Source of the DNA: Cavia porcellus
Taxonomy: Eukaryota > Chordata > Mammalia > Rodentia > Caviidae
Direction of reading: 5' to 3'
NCBI RefSeq assembly: GCF_034190915.1
Contig: NW_026947686.1
Location: forward strand, 1 to 64,000
Length of the DNA stretch: 64,000 nucleotides
How positions within the stretch are numbered: the first letter of the stretch is position 1; each line of letters starts with the position of its first letter. This document shows positions 1 to 13,879 of this stretch, one piece after another. A model generated the notes under the pieces. The model searched no databases. It was not told the DNA's origin and saw only the letters and a program-made list of their open reading frames with translations. The translations under genes and the position numbers were made by a program.

Positions 1-13
1 TACATTCACTAGT

Positions 14-80
14 AGCAGTTATAAAAACATCACGGGGTGGTGCGAATTGCATGGGTGTGTGTTACATTAGATTCACTAGT
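14..80 (+). repeat. Diagnostic 'agcagttat' monomer, first of seven
   Basis: This monomer type carries five linked substitutions against consensus: g9c, g13t, g15t, c38a (TGCGCA becomes TGCGAA) and t43c (tgTatg becomes tgCatg). The same combination starts at 14, 952, 7047, 14883, 21311, 22249 and 25599. Sharing all five changes means descent by duplication rather than recurrent mutation, so these copies anchor the duplication map of the left 28 kb. The changes also create TATAAAAA, which looks like a TATA box; I treat that as incidental. Confidence 0.9.
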
Positions 81-951
81 AGGAGTGAGAAAAACATCAC
101 GGGGTGGTGCGCATTGTATGGGAGTGTGTTACATCACATTCACTAGTAGGAGTGAGAAAAACATCACGGGGTGGTGCGCATTTTATGGGAGTGTGTTACA
201 TCACATTCACTAGTAGGAGTGAGAAAAACATCACGGGGTGGTGGGCATTGTATGGGTGTGTGTTACATTACATTCACTAGTAGGAGTGAGAAAAACATCA
301 CGGGGTGGTGCGCATTGTATGGGTGTGTGTTACATTAGATTCACTAGTAAGAGTGAGAAAAACATCACGGGGTGGTGCGCATTATATGGGTGTGTGTTAC
401 ATTACATTCACTAGTAGGAGTGAGAAATACGTCACGGGGTGGTGCGCATTGTATGGGTGTGTGTTACATTACATTCACTAGTAGGAGTGAGAAAAACGTC
501 ACGGGGTGGTGCGCATTGTATGGGTGTGTGTTACATTACATTCACTAGTAGGAGTGAGAAAAACATCACGGGTTGGTGCGGATTGTATGGGTGTGTGTTA
601 CATTACATTCACTAGTAGGAGTGAGTAAAACATCACGGGGTGGTGCGCATTGTATGGGTGTGTGTTACATTAGATTCACTATTAGGAGTGAGAAAAACAT
701 CACGGGGTGGTGCGCATTGTATGGGTGTGTGTTACATTACATTCACTATTAGGAGTGAGAAAAACATCACGGGGTGGTGCGCATTGTATGGGTGTGTGTT
801 ACATTACATTCACGAGTAGGAGTGAGAAAAACATCACGGGGTGGTGCGCATTGTATGGGTGTGTGTTACATTACATTCACTAGTAGGAGTGAGAAAAACT
901 TCAAGTGGTGGTGCGCATTGTATGGGTGTGTGTTACATTACATTCACTAGT
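14..951 (+). repeat. 14-monomer duplicated block (938 bp), copy 1
   Basis: The five-substitution monomer at 14 recurs at 952, exactly 938 bp or 14 monomers later. The following order (catcac, tatgggag, gtgggc, agtaagag, aaatacgtc) is repeated after 952, so this is a tandem duplication. The penultimate monomer carries the rare acttcaagtgg change near 899. The same 14-monomer arrangement is found at 21311-22248. Confidence 0.85.
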
Positions 952-3051
952 AGCAGTTATAAAAACATCACGGGGTGGTGCGAATTGCATGGGTGTGTGT
1001 TACATTAGATTCACTAGTAGGAGTGAGAAAAACATCACGGGGTGGTGCGCATTGTATGGGTGTGTGTTACATCACATTCACTAGTAGGAGTGAGAAAAAC
1101 ATCACGGGGTGGTGCGCATTGTATGGGAGTGTGTTACATTACATTCACTAGTAGGAGTGAGAAAAACATCACGGGGTGGTGGGCATTGTATGGGTGTGTG
1201 TTACATTACATTCACTAGTAGGAGTGAGAAAAACATCACGGGGTGGTGCGCATTGTATGGGTGTGTGTTACATTAGATTCACTAGTAAGAGTGAGAAAAA
1301 CATCACGGGGTGGTGCGCATTGTATGGGTGTGTGTTACATTACATTCACTAGTAGGAGTGAGAAATACGTCACGGGGTGGTGCGCATTGTATGGGTGTGT
1401 GTTACATTACATTCACTAGTAGGAGTGAGAAAAACGTCACGGGGTGGTGCGCATTGTATGGGTGTGTGTTACATTACATTCACTATTAGGAGTGAGAAAA
1501 ACATCACGGGGTGGTGCGCATTGTATGGGTGTGTGTTACATTAGATTCACTAGTAGGAGTGAGAAAAACATCACGGGGTGGTGCGCATTGTATGGGGGTG
1601 TGTTACATTAGATTCACTAGTAGGAGTGAGAAAAACATCACGGGGTGGTGCGCATTGTATGGGTGTGTGTTACATTACATTCACTAGTAGGAGTGAGAAA
1701 AACATCACGGGGTGGTGCGCATTGTATGGGTGTGTGTTACATTACATTCACTAGTAGGAGTGAGAAAAACATCACGGGGTGGTGCGCATTGTATGGGTGT
1801 GTGCTACATTACATTCTCTATTAGGAGTGAGAAAAACATCACGGGGTGGTGCGCATTGTATGGGTGTGTGTTACATTACATTCACGAGTAGGAGTGAGAA
1901 AAACATCACGGGGTGGTGCGCATTGTATGGGTGTGTGTTACATTACATTCACGAGTAGGAGTGAGAAAAACATCATGGGGTGGTGCGCATTGTATGGGTG
2001 TGTGTTACATTACATTCACGAGTAGGAGTGAGAAAAACATCACGGGGTGGTGCGCATTGTATGGGTGTGTGTTACATTACATTCACGAGTAGGAGTGAGA
2101 AAAACATCATGGGGTGGTGCGCATTGTATGGGTGTGTGTTACATTACATTCACTAGTAGGAGTGAGAAAAATATCACGGGGTGGTGCGCATTGTATGGGT
2201 GCGTGTTACATTACATTCACTAGTAGGAGTGAGAAAAACATCACGGGGTGGTGCGCATTGTATGGGTGTGTGTTACATTACATTCACTAGTAGGAGTGAG
2301 AAAAACATCACGGGGTGGTGCGCATTGTATGGGTGTGTGTTACATTACGTTCACTAGTAGGAGTGAGAAAAACATCACGGGGTGGTGCGCATTGTATGGG
2401 AGTGTGTTACATTACATTCACTAGTAGGAGTGAGAAAAACATCACGGTGTGGTGCGCATTGTATGGGTATGTGTTACATTACATTCACCAGTAGGAGTGA
2501 GAAAAACATCACGGGGTGGTGCGCATTGTATGGGTGTGTGTTACATTACATTCACTAGTAGGAGTGAGAAAAACATCACGGGTTGGTGCGCATTGTATGG
2601 GTGTGTGTTACATTACATTCACTAGTAGGAGTGAGAAATACGTCACGTGGTGGTGCGCATTGTATGGGTGTGTGTTACATTACATTCACTAGTAGGAGTG
2701 AGAAAAACGTCACGGGGTGGTGCGCATTGTATGGGTGTGTGTTACATTACATTCACTAGTAGGAGTGAGAAAAACGTCACGGGGTGGTGCGCATTGTATG
2801 GGTGTGTGTTACATTACATTCACTAGTAGGAGTGAGAAAAACGTCACGGGGTGGTGCGCATTGTATGGGTGTGTGTTACATTACATTCACTAGTAGGAGT
2901 GAGAAAAACATCACGGGGTGGTGCGCATTGTATGGGTGTGTGTTACATTACGTTCACTAGTAGGAGTGAGAAAAACGTCACGGGGTGGTGCGCATTGTAT
3001 GGGTGTGTGTTACATTACATTCACTAGTAGGAGTGAGAAAAACGTAACGGG

Positions 3052-3352
3052 GTGGTGCGCATTGTATGGGTGTGTGTTACATTAGATTCACTAGTAGGAG
3101 TGAGAAAAACATCACGGGGTGATGGGCATTGTATGGGTGTGTGTTACATTAGATTCACTAGTAGGAGTGAAAAAACATCACGGGTTGGTGCGCATTGTAT
3201 GGGTGTGTGTTACATTACATTCACTAGTAGGAGTGAGAAAAACATCACGGGGTGGTGCGCGTTGTATGGGTGTGTGTTACATTAGATTCGCTAGTAGGAG
3301 TGAGAAAAACATCACGGGGTGGTGCGCATTGTATGGGTGTGTGTTACATTAG
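3052..3352 (+). repeat. 66-bp-monomer cassette, left type, copy 1
   Basis: In order the cassette has a gatgggc monomer, a monomer shortened by one base (agtgaaaaaac instead of agtgagaaaaac, near 3170), gggttgg, gcgcgttg and two attcgct monomers. The same ordered set appears at 8879, 12495, 16647 and 31041, and partly at 17785 and 28832. The base loss explains why cassette spacings are slightly below multiples of 67. Confidence 0.85.
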
Positions 3353-5229
3353 ATTCGCTAGTAGGAGTGAGAAAAACATCACGGGGTGGTGCGCATTGTA
3401 TGGGTGTGTGTTACATTACATTCACTATTAGGAGTGAGAAAAACATCACGGGGTGGTGCGCATTGTATGGGTGTGTGTTACATTAGATTCACTAGTAGGA
3501 GTGAGAAAAACATCACTGGGTGGTGCCCATTGTATGGGTGTGTGTTACATTACATTCACTAGTAGGAGTGAGAAAAACATCACGGGGTGGTGCGCATTGT
3601 ATGGGTGTGTGTTACATTACATTCACTAGTAGGAGTGATAAAAACATCACGGGTTGGTGCGCATTGTATGGTGTGTGTCACATTACATTCACTAGTAGGA
3701 GTGAGTAAAACATCACGGGGTGGTTCGCATTGCATGGGTGTGTGTTACATTAGATTCACTAGTAGGAGTGAGAAAAACATCACGGGGTGGTGCGCATTGC
3801 ATGGGTGTGTGTTACATCACATTCACCAGTAGGAGTGAGAAAAACATCACGGGGTGGTGCGCATTGTATGGGTGTGTGTTACATTACATTCACTAGTAGG
3901 AGTGAGAAAAACGTCACGGGGTGGTGCGCATTGTATGGGTGTGTGTTACATTACATTCACGAGTAGGAGTGAGAAAAACATCACGGGGTGGTGCGCATTC
4001 TATGGGTGTGTGTTACATTACATTCACTAGTAGGAGTGAGAAAAACATCACGCTGTGGTGCGCATTGTATGGGTGCGTGTTACATTACATTCACTAGTAG
4101 GAGTGAGAAAAACATCACGGGGTGGTGCGCATTGTATGGGTGTGTGTTACATTAGATTCAGTAGTAGGAGTGAGAAAAACATCACGGGGTGGTGCGCATT
4201 GTATGGGTGCGTGTTACATTACATTCACTAGTAGGAGTGAGAAAAACATCACGGGGTGGTGCGCATTGTATGGGTGTGTGTTACATTAGATTCAGTAGTA
4301 GGAGTGAGAAAAACATCACGGGGTGGTGCGCATTGTATGGGTGTGTGTTACATTACGTTCACTAGTAGGAGTGAGAAAAACATCACGGGGTGGTGCGCAT
4401 TGTATGGGTGTGTGTTACATTACATTCACTAGTAGGAGTGAGAAAAACATCACGGGGTGGTGCGCATTGTATGGGTGTGTGTTACATTACATTCACTAGT
4501 AGGAGTGAGTAAAACATCACGGGGTGGTGCGCATTGTATGGGTGTGTGTTACATTACATTCACTAGTAGGAGTGAGAAATACGTCACGGGGTGGTGCGCA
4601 TTGTATGGGTGTGTGTTACATTACATTCACTAGTAGGAGTGAGAAAAACATCACGGGGTGGTGCGCATTGTATGGGTGTGTGTTACATTACATTCACTAG
4701 TAGGAGTGAGAAATACGTCACGGGGTGGTGCGCATTGTATGGGTGTGTGTTACATTACATTCACTAGTAGGAGTGAGAAAAACGTCACGGGGTGGTGCGC
4801 ATTGTATGGGTGTGTGTTACATTACATTCACTAGTAGGAGTGAGAAAAACGTCACGGGGTGGTGCGCATTGTGTGGGTGTGGGTTACATTACATTCATTA
4901 GTAGGAGTGAGAAAAACGTCACGGGGTGGTGCGCATTGTATGGGTGTGTGTTACATTACATTCACTAGTAGGAGTGAGAAAAACATCACGGGGTGGTGCG
5001 CATTGTATGGGTGTGTGTTACATTAGATTCACTAGTAGGAGTGAGAAAAACGTCACAGGGTGGTGCGCATTGTATGGGTGTGTGTTACATTACATTCACT
5101 AGTAGGAGTGAGAAAAACATCACGGGGCGGTGCGCTTTGTATGGGTGTGTGTTACATTACATTCACTAGTAGGAGTCAGAAAAACATCACGGGGTTGTGC
5201 GCATTGTATGGGTGTGTGTTACATTACAT

Positions 5230-6850
5230 TCACTAGTAGGAGTGAGAAAAACATCACGGGGTGGTGCGCATTGTATGGGAGTGTGTTACATTACATTCAC
5301 TAGTAGGAGTGAGAAAAACATCACGGGGTGGTGGGCATTGTATGGGTGTGTGTTACATTACATTCACTAGTAGGAGTGAGAAAAACATCACGGGGTGGTG
5401 CGCATTGTATGGGTGTGTGTTACATTAGATTCACTAGTAAGAGTGAGAAAAACATCACGGGGTGGTGCGCATTGTATGGGTGTGTGTTACATTACATTCA
5501 CTAGTAGGAGTGAGAAATACGTCACGGGGTGGTGCGCATTGTATGGGTGTGTGTTACATTACATTCACTAGTAGGAGTGAGAAAAACGTCACGGGGTGGT
5601 GCGCATTGTATGGGTGTGTGTTACATTACATTCACTAGTAGGAGTGAGAAAAACATCACGGGGTGGTGCGCATTGTATGGGTGTGTGTTACATTAGATTC
5701 ACTAGTAGGAGTGAGAAAAACATCACGGGGTGGTGCGCATTGTATGGGGGTGTGTTACATTAGATTCACTAGTAGGAGTGAGAAAAACATCACGGGGTGG
5801 TGCGCATTGTATGGGTGTGTGTTACATTACATTCACTAGTAGGAGTGAGAAAAACATCACGGGGTGGTGCGCATTGTATGGGTGTGTGTTACATTACATT
5901 CACTAGTAGGAGTGAGAAAAACATCACGGGGTGGTGCGCATTGTATGGGTGTGTGCTACATTACATTCTCTATTAGGAGTGAGAAAAACATCACGGGGTG
6001 GTGCGCATTGTATGGGTGTGTGTTACATTACATTCACGAGTAGGAGTGAGAAAAACATCACGGGGTGGTGCGCATTGTATGGGTGTGTGTTACATTACAT
6101 TCACGAGTAGGAGTGAGAAAAACATCATGGGGTGGTGCACATTGTATGGGTGTGTGTTACATTACATTCACTAGTAGGAGTGAGAAAAATATCACGGGGT
6201 GGTGCGCATTGTATGGGTGCGTGTTACATTACATTCACTAGTAGGAGTGAGAAAAACATCACGGGGTGGTGCGCATTGTATGGGTGTGTGTTACATTACA
6301 TTCACTAGTAGGAGTGAGAAAAACATCACGGGGTGGTGCGCATTGTATGGGTGTGTGTTACATTACGTTCACTAGTAGGAGTGAGAAAAACATCACGGGG
6401 TGGTGCGCATTGTATGGGAGTGTGTTACATTACATTCACTAGTAGGAGTGAGAAAAACATCACGGTGTGGTGCGCATTGTATGGGTATGTGTTACATTAC
6501 ATTCACCAGTAGGAGTGAGAAAAACATCACGGGGTGGTGCGCATTGTATGGGTGTGTGTTACATTACATTCACTAGTAGGAGTGAGAAAAACATCACGGG
6601 TTGGTGCGCATTGTATGGGTGTGTGTTACATTACATTCACTAGTAGGAGTGAGAAATACGTCACGTGGTGGTGCGCATTGTATGGGTGTGTGTTACATTA
6701 CATTCACTAGTAGGAGTGAGAAAAACGTCACGGGGTGGTGCGCATTGTATGGGTGTGTGTTACATTACATTCACTAGTAGGAGTGAGAAAAACGTCACGG
6801 GGTGGTGCGCATTGTATGGGTGTGTGTTACATTACATTCACTAGTAGGAG
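5230..6850 (+). repeat. Internal duplicate of about 1080-2840
   Basis: Private markers match at a constant offset of 4152 bp (gggag at 1125 and 5277; gtgctac at 1801 and 5953). The offset then becomes 4018 bp after a two-monomer difference (ggtgtgg at 2446 and 6464). The left copy has two catcatgggg monomers near 1973 and 2107; this copy has only one, near 6125. A 134-bp gain or loss explains the change in offset. Both ends are approximate. Confidence 0.75.
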
Positions 6851-8878
6851 TGAGAAAAACATCACGGGGTGGTGCGCATTGTATGGGTGTGTGTTACATT
6901 ACATTCACGAGTAGGAGTGAGAAAAACATCACGGGGTGGTGCGCATTGTATGGGTGTGTGTTACATTACATTCACTAGTAGGAGTGAGAAAAACTTCAAG
7001 TGGTGGTGCGCATTGTATGGGTGTGTGTTACATTACATTCACTAGTAGCAGTTATAAAAACATCACGGGGTGGTGCGAATTGCATGGGTGTGTGTTACAT
7101 TAGATTCACTAGTAGGAGTGAGAAAAACATCACGGGGTGGTGCGCATTGTATGGGTGTGTGTTACATCACATTCACTAGTAGGAGTGAGAAAAACATCAC
7201 GGGGTGGTGCGCATTGTATGGGAGTGTGTTACATTACATTCACTAGTAGGAGTGAGAAAAACATCACGGGGTGGTGGGCATTGTATGGGTGTGTGTTACA
7301 TTACATTCACTAGTAGGAGTGAGAAAAACATCACGGGGTGGTGCGCATTGTATGGGTGTGTGTTACATTAGATTCACTAGTAAGAGTGAGAAAAACATCA
7401 CGGGGTGGTGCGCATTGTATGGGTGTGTGTTACATTACATTCACTAGTAGGAGTGAGAAATACGTCACGGGGTGGTGCGCATTGTATGGGTGTGTGTTAC
7501 ATTACATTCACTAGTAGGAGTGAGAAAAACGTCACGGGGTGGTGCGCATTGTATGGGTGTGTGTTACATTACATTCACTAGTAGGAGTGAGAAAAACATC
7601 ACGGGGTGGTGCGCATTGTATGGGTGTGTGTTACATTAGATTCACTAGTAGGAGTGAGAAAAACATCACGGGGTGGTGCGCATTGTATGGGGGTGTGTTA
7701 CATTAGATTCACTAGTAGGAGTGAGAAAAACATCACGGGGTGGTGCGCATTGTATGGGTGTGTGTTACATTACATTCACTAGTAGGAGTGAGAAAAACAT
7801 CACGGGGTGGTGCGCATTGTATGGGTGTGTGTTACATTACATTCACTAGTAGGAGTGAGAAAAACATCACGGGGTGGTGCGCATTGTATGGGTGTGTGCT
7901 ACATTACATTCTCTATTAGGAGTGAGAAAAACATCACGGGGTGGTGCGCATTGTATGGGTGTGTGTTACATTACATTCACGAGTAGGAGTGAGAAAAACA
8001 TCACGGGGTGGTGCGCATTGTATGGGTGTGTGTTACATTACATTCACGAGTAGGAGTGAGAAAAACATCACGGGGTGGTGCGCATTGTATGGGTGTGTGT
8101 TACATTACATTCACTAGTAGGAGTGAGAAAAACATCACGGGGTGGTGCGCATTGTATGGGTGTGTGTTACATTACGTTCACTAGTAGGAGTGAGAAAAAC
8201 ATCACGGGGTGGTGCGCATTGTATGGGAGTGTGTTACATTACATTCACTAGTAGGAGTGAGAAAAACATCACGGTGTGGTGCGCATTGTATGGGTATGTG
8301 TTACATTACATTCACCAGTAGGAGTGAGAAAAACATCACGGGGTGGTGCGCATTGTATGGGTGTGTGTTACATTACATTCACTAGTAGGAGTGAGAAAAA
8401 CATCACGGGTTGGTGCGCATTGTATGGGTGTGTGTTACATTACATTCACTAGTAGGAGTGAGAAATACGTCACGTGGTGGTGCGCATTGTATGGGTGTGT
8501 GTTACATTACATTCACTAGTAGGAGTGAGAAAAACGTCACGGGGTGGTGCGCATTGTATGGGTGTGTGTTACGTTACATTCACTAGTAGGAGTGAGAAAA
8601 ACGTCACGGGGTGGTGCGCATTGTATGGGTGTGTGTTACATTACATTCACTAGTAGGAGTGAGAAAAACGTCACGGGGTGGTGCGCATTGTATGGGTGTG
8701 TGTTACATTACATTCACTAGTAGGAGTGAGAAAAACATCACGGGGTGGTGCGCATTGTATGGGTGTGTGTTACATTACGTTCACTAGTAGGAGTGAGAAA
8801 AACGTCACGGGGTGGTGCGCATTGTATGGGTGTGTGTTACATTACATTCACTAGTAGGAGTGAGAAAAACGTCACGGG

Positions 8879-9179
8879 GTGGTGCGCATTGTATGGGTGT
8901 GTGTTACATTAGATTCACTAGTAGGAGTGAGAAAAACATCACGGGGTGATGGGCATTGTATGGGTGTGTGTTACATTAGATTCACTAGTAGGAGTGAAAA
9001 AACATCACGGGTTGGTGCGCATTGTATGGGTGTGTGTTACATTACATTCACTAGTAGGAGTGAGAAAAACATCACGGGGTGGTGCGCGTTGTATGGGTGT
9101 GTGTTACATTAGATTCGCTAGTAGGAGTGAGAAAAACATCACGGGGTGGTGCGCATTGTATGGGTGTGTGTTACATTAG
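8879..9179 (+). repeat. 66-bp-monomer cassette, left type, copy 2
   Basis: This lies 5827 bp after the copy at 3052 (87 monomers minus 2 bases). One missing base is in the 66-bp monomer and one is a G lost near 3670 in the first block. The ordered variants gatgggc, agtgaaaaaac, gggttgg, gcgcgttg and attcgct are all present. Confidence 0.85.
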
Positions 9180-12100
9180 ATTCGCTAGTAGGAGTGAGAA
9201 AAACATCACGGGGTGGTGCGCATTGTATGGGTGTGTGTTACATTACATTCACTATTAGGAGTGAGAAAAACATCACGGGGTGGTGCGCATTGTATGGGTG
9301 TGTGTTACATTAGATTCACTAGTAGGAGTGAGAAAAACATCACTGGGTGGTGCCCATTGTATGGGTGTGTGTTACATTACATTCACTAGTAGGAGTGAGA
9401 AAAACATCACGGGGTGGTGCGCATTGTATGGGTGTGTGTTACATTACATTCACTAGTAGGAGTGATAAAAACATCACGGGTTGGTGCGCATTGTATGGGT
9501 GTGTGTCACATTACATTCACTAGTAGGAGTGAGTAAAACATCACGGGGTGGTTCGCATTGCATGGGTGTGTGTTACATTAGATTCACTAGTAGGAGTGAG
9601 AAAAACATCACGGGGTGGTGCGCATTGCATGGGTGTGTGTTACATCACATTCACCAGTAGGAGTGAGAAAAACATCACGGGGTGGTGCGCATTGTATGGG
9701 TGTGTGTTACATTACATTCACTAGTAGGAGTGAGAAAAACGTCACGGGGTGGTGCGCATTGTATGGGTGTGTGTTACATTACATTCACGAGTAGGAGTGA
9801 GAAAAACATCACGGGGTGGTGCGCATTCTATGGGTGTGTGTTACATTACATTCACTAGTAGGAGTGAGAAAAACATCACGCTGTGGTGCGCATTGTATGG
9901 GTGCGTGTTACATTACATTCACTAGTAGGAGTGAGAAAAACATCACGGGGTGGTGCGCATTGTATGGGTGTGTGTTACATTAGATTTAGTAGTAGGAGTG
10001 AGAAAAACATCACGGGGTGGTGCGCATTGTATGGGTGCGTGTTACATTACATTCACTAGTAGGAGTGAGAAAAACATCACGGGGTGGTGCGCATTGTATG
10101 GGTGTGTGTTACATTACGTTCACTAGTAGGAGTGAGAAAAACATCACGGGGTGGTGCGCATTGTATGGGTGTGTGTTACATTACATTCACTAGTAGGAGT
10201 GAGAAAAACATCACGGGGTGGTGCGCATTGTATGGGTGTGTGTTACATTACATTCACTAGTAGGAGTGAGTAAAACATCACGGGGTGGTGCGCATTGTAT
10301 GGGTGTGTGTTACATTACATTCACTAGTAGGAGTGAGAAATACGTCACGGGGTGGTGCGCATTGTATGGGTGTGTGTTACATTACATTCACTAGTAGGAG
10401 TGAGAAAAACATCACGGGGTGGTGCGCATTGTATGGGTGTGTGTTACATTACATTCACTAGTAGGAGTGAGAAATACGTCACGGGGTGGTGCGCATTGTA
10501 TGGGTGTGTGTTACATTACATTCACTAGTAGGAGTGAGAAAAACGTCACGGGGTGGTGCGCATTGTATGGGTGTGTGTTACATTACATTCACTAGTAGGA
10601 GTGAGAAAAACGTCACGGGGTGGTGCGCATTGTATGGGTGTGGGTTACATTACATTCATTAGTAGGAGTGAGAAAAACGTCACGGGGTGGTGCGCATTGT
10701 ATGGGTGTGTGTTACATTACATTCACTAGTAGGAGTGAGAAAAACATCACGGGGTGGTGCGCATTGTATGGGTGTGTGTTACATTAGATTCACTAGTAGG
10801 AGTGAGAAAAACGTCACAGGGTGGTGCGCATTGTATGGGTGTGTGTTACATTACATTCACTAGTAGGAGTGAGAAAAACATCACGGGGCGGTGCGCTTTG
10901 TATGGGTGTGTGTTACATTACATTCACTAGTAGGAGTCAGAAAAACATCACGGGGTTGTGCGCATTGTATGGGTGTGTGTTACATTACATTCACTAGTAG
11001 GAGTGAGAAAAACATCACGGGGTGGTGCGCATTGTATGGGAGTGTGTTACATTACATTCACTAGTAGGAGTGAGAAAAACATCACGGGTGGTGGGCATTG
11101 TATGGGTGTGTGTTACATTACATTCACTAGTAGGAGTGAGAAAAACATCACGGGGTGGTGCGCATTGTATGGGTGTGTGTTACATTAGATTCACTAGTAA
11201 GAGTGAGAAAAACATCACGGGGTGGTGCGCATTGTATGGGTGTGTGTTACATTACATTCACTAGTAGGAGTGAGAAATACGTCACGGGGTGGTGCGCATT
11301 GTATGGGTGTGTGTTACATTACATTCACTAGTAGGAGTGAGAAAAACGTCACGGGGTGGTGCGCATTGTATGGGTGTGTGTTACATTACATTCACTAGTA
11401 GGAGTGAGAAAAACATCACGGGGTGGTGCGCATTGTATGGGTGTGTGTTACATTAGATTCACAAGTAGGAGTGAGAAAAACATCACGGGGTGGTGCGCAT
11501 TGTATGGGGGTGTGTTACATTAGATTCACTAGTAGGAGTGAGAAAAACATCACGGGGAGGTGCGCATTGTATGGGTGTGTGTTACATTACATTCACTAGT
11601 AGGAGTGAGAAAAACATCACGGGGTGGTGCGCATTGTATGGGTGTGTGTTACATTACATTCACTAGTAGGAGTGAGAAAAACATCACGGGGTGGTGCGCA
11701 TTGTATGGGTGTGTGCTACATTACATTCTCTATTAGGAGTGAGAAAAACATCACGGGGTGGTGCGCATTGTATGGGTGTGTGTTACATTACATTCACGAG
11801 TAGGAGTGAGAAAAACATCACGGGGTGGTGCGCATTGTATGGGTGTGTGTTACATTACATTCACGAGTAGGAGTGAGAAAAACATCATGGGGTGGTGCAC
11901 ATTGTATGGGTGTGTGTTACATTACATTCACTAGTAGGAGTGAGAAAAATATCACGGGGTGGTGCGCATTGTATGGGTGCGTGTTACATTACATTCACTA
12001 GTAGGAGTGAGAAAAACATCACGGGGTGGTGCGCATTGTATGGGTGTGTGTTACATTACATTCACTAGTAGGAGTGAGAAATACGTCACGTGGTGGTGCG

Positions 12101-12494
12101 CATTGTATGGGTGTGTGTTACATTACATTCACTAGTAGGAGTGAGAAAAACGTCACGGGGTGGTGCGCATTGTATGGGTGTGTGTTACATTACATTCACT
12201 AGTAGGAGTGAGAAAAACGTCACGGGGTGGTGCGCATTGTATGGGTGTGTGTTACATTACATTCACTAGTAGGAGTGAGAAAAACGTCACGGGGTGGTGC
12301 GCATTGTATGGGTGTGTGTTACATTACATTCACTAGTAGGAGTGAGAAAAACATCACGGGGTGGTGCGCATTGTATGGGTGTGTGTTACATTACGTTCAC
12401 TAGTAGGAGTGAGAAAAACGTCACGGGGTGGTGCGCATTGTATGGGTGTGTGTTACATTACATTCACTAGTAGGAGTGAGAAAAACGTCACGGG

Positions 12495-12795
12495 GTGGTG
12501 CGCATTGTATGGGTGTGTGTTACATTAGATTCACTAGTAGGAGTGAGAAAAACATCACGGGGTGATGGGCATTGTATGGGTGTGTGTTACATTAGATTCA
12601 CTAGTAGGAGTGAAAAAACATCACGGGTTGGTGCGCATTGTATGGGTGTGTGTTACATTACATTCACTAGTAGGAGTGAGAAAAACATCACGGGGTGGTG
12701 CGCGTTGTATGGGTGTGTGTTACATTAGATTCGCTAGTAGGAGTGAGAAAAACATCACGGGGTGGTGCGCATTGTATGGGTGTGTGTTACATTAG
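12495..12795 (+). repeat. 66-bp-monomer cassette, left type, copy 3
   Basis: This lies 3616 bp (54 monomers minus 2 bases) after the copy at 8879. The second lost base is in the G run at 11086-11088. Its variant order is identical to the copies at 3052 and 8879. Confidence 0.85.
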
Positions 12796-13879
12796 ATTCG
12801 CTAGTAGGAGTGAGAAAAACATCACGGGGTGGTGCGCATTGTATGGGTGTGTGTTACATTACATTCACTATTAGGAGTGAGAAAAACATCACGGGGTGGT
12901 GCGCATTGTATGGGTGTGTGTTACATTAGATTCACTAGTAGGAGTGAGAAAAACATCACTGGGTGGTGCCCATTGTATGGGTGTGTGTTACATTACATTC
13001 ACTAGTAGGAGTGAGAAAAACATCACGGGGTGGTGCGCATTGTATGGGTGTGTGTTACATTACATTCACTAGTAGGAGTGATAAAAACATCACGGGTTGG
13101 TGCGCATTGTATGGGTGTGTGTCACATTACATTCACTAGTAGGAGTGAGTAAAACATCACGGGGTGGTTCGCATTGCATGGGTGTGTGTTACATTAGATT
13201 CACTAGTAGGAGTGAGAAAAACATCACGGGGTGGTGCGCATTGCATGGGTGTGTGTTACATCACATTCACCAGTAGGAGTGAGAAAAACATCACGGGGTG
13301 GTGCGCATTGTATGGGTGTGTGTTACATTACATTCACTAGTAGGAGTGAGAAAAACGTCACGGGGTGGTGCGCATTGTATGGGTGTGTGTTACATTACAT
13401 TCACGAGTAGGAGTGAGAAAAACATCACGGGGTGGTGCGCATTCTATGGGTGTGTGTTACATTACATTCACTAGTAGGAGTGAGAAAAACATCACGCTGT
13501 GGTGCGCATTGTATGGGTGCGTGTTACATTACATTCACTAGTAGGAGTGAGAAAAACATCACGGGGTGGTGCGCATTGTATGGGTGTGTGTTACATTAGA
13601 TTCAGTAGTAGGAGTGAGAAAAACATCACGGGGTGGTGCGCATTGTATGGGTGCGTGTTACATTACATTCACTAGTAGGAGTGAGAAAAACATCACGGGG
13701 TGGTGCGCATTGTATGGGTGTGTGTTACATTAGATTCAGTAGTAGGAGTGAGAAAAACATCACGGGGTGGTGCGCATTGTATGGGTGTGTGTTACATTAC
13801 GTTCACTAGTAGGAGTGAGAAAAACATCACGGGGTGGTGCGCATTGTATGGGTGTGTGTTACATTACATTCACTAGTAG

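Larger units (their letters stand above)
952..7046 (+). repeat. Long duplicated block of about 91 monomers (6095 bp)
   Basis: The diagnostic monomer at 952 recurs at 7047, and a second private marker, gtgctac followed by ctctattagg, recurs at the same offset (1801 and 7896). The offset is 91 x 67 minus 2. The block contains an internal older duplication (see 5230-6850) and the 66-bp-monomer cassette at 3052. The next copy starts at 7047 but is rearranged internally, so the two are not co-linear throughout. Confidence 0.75.
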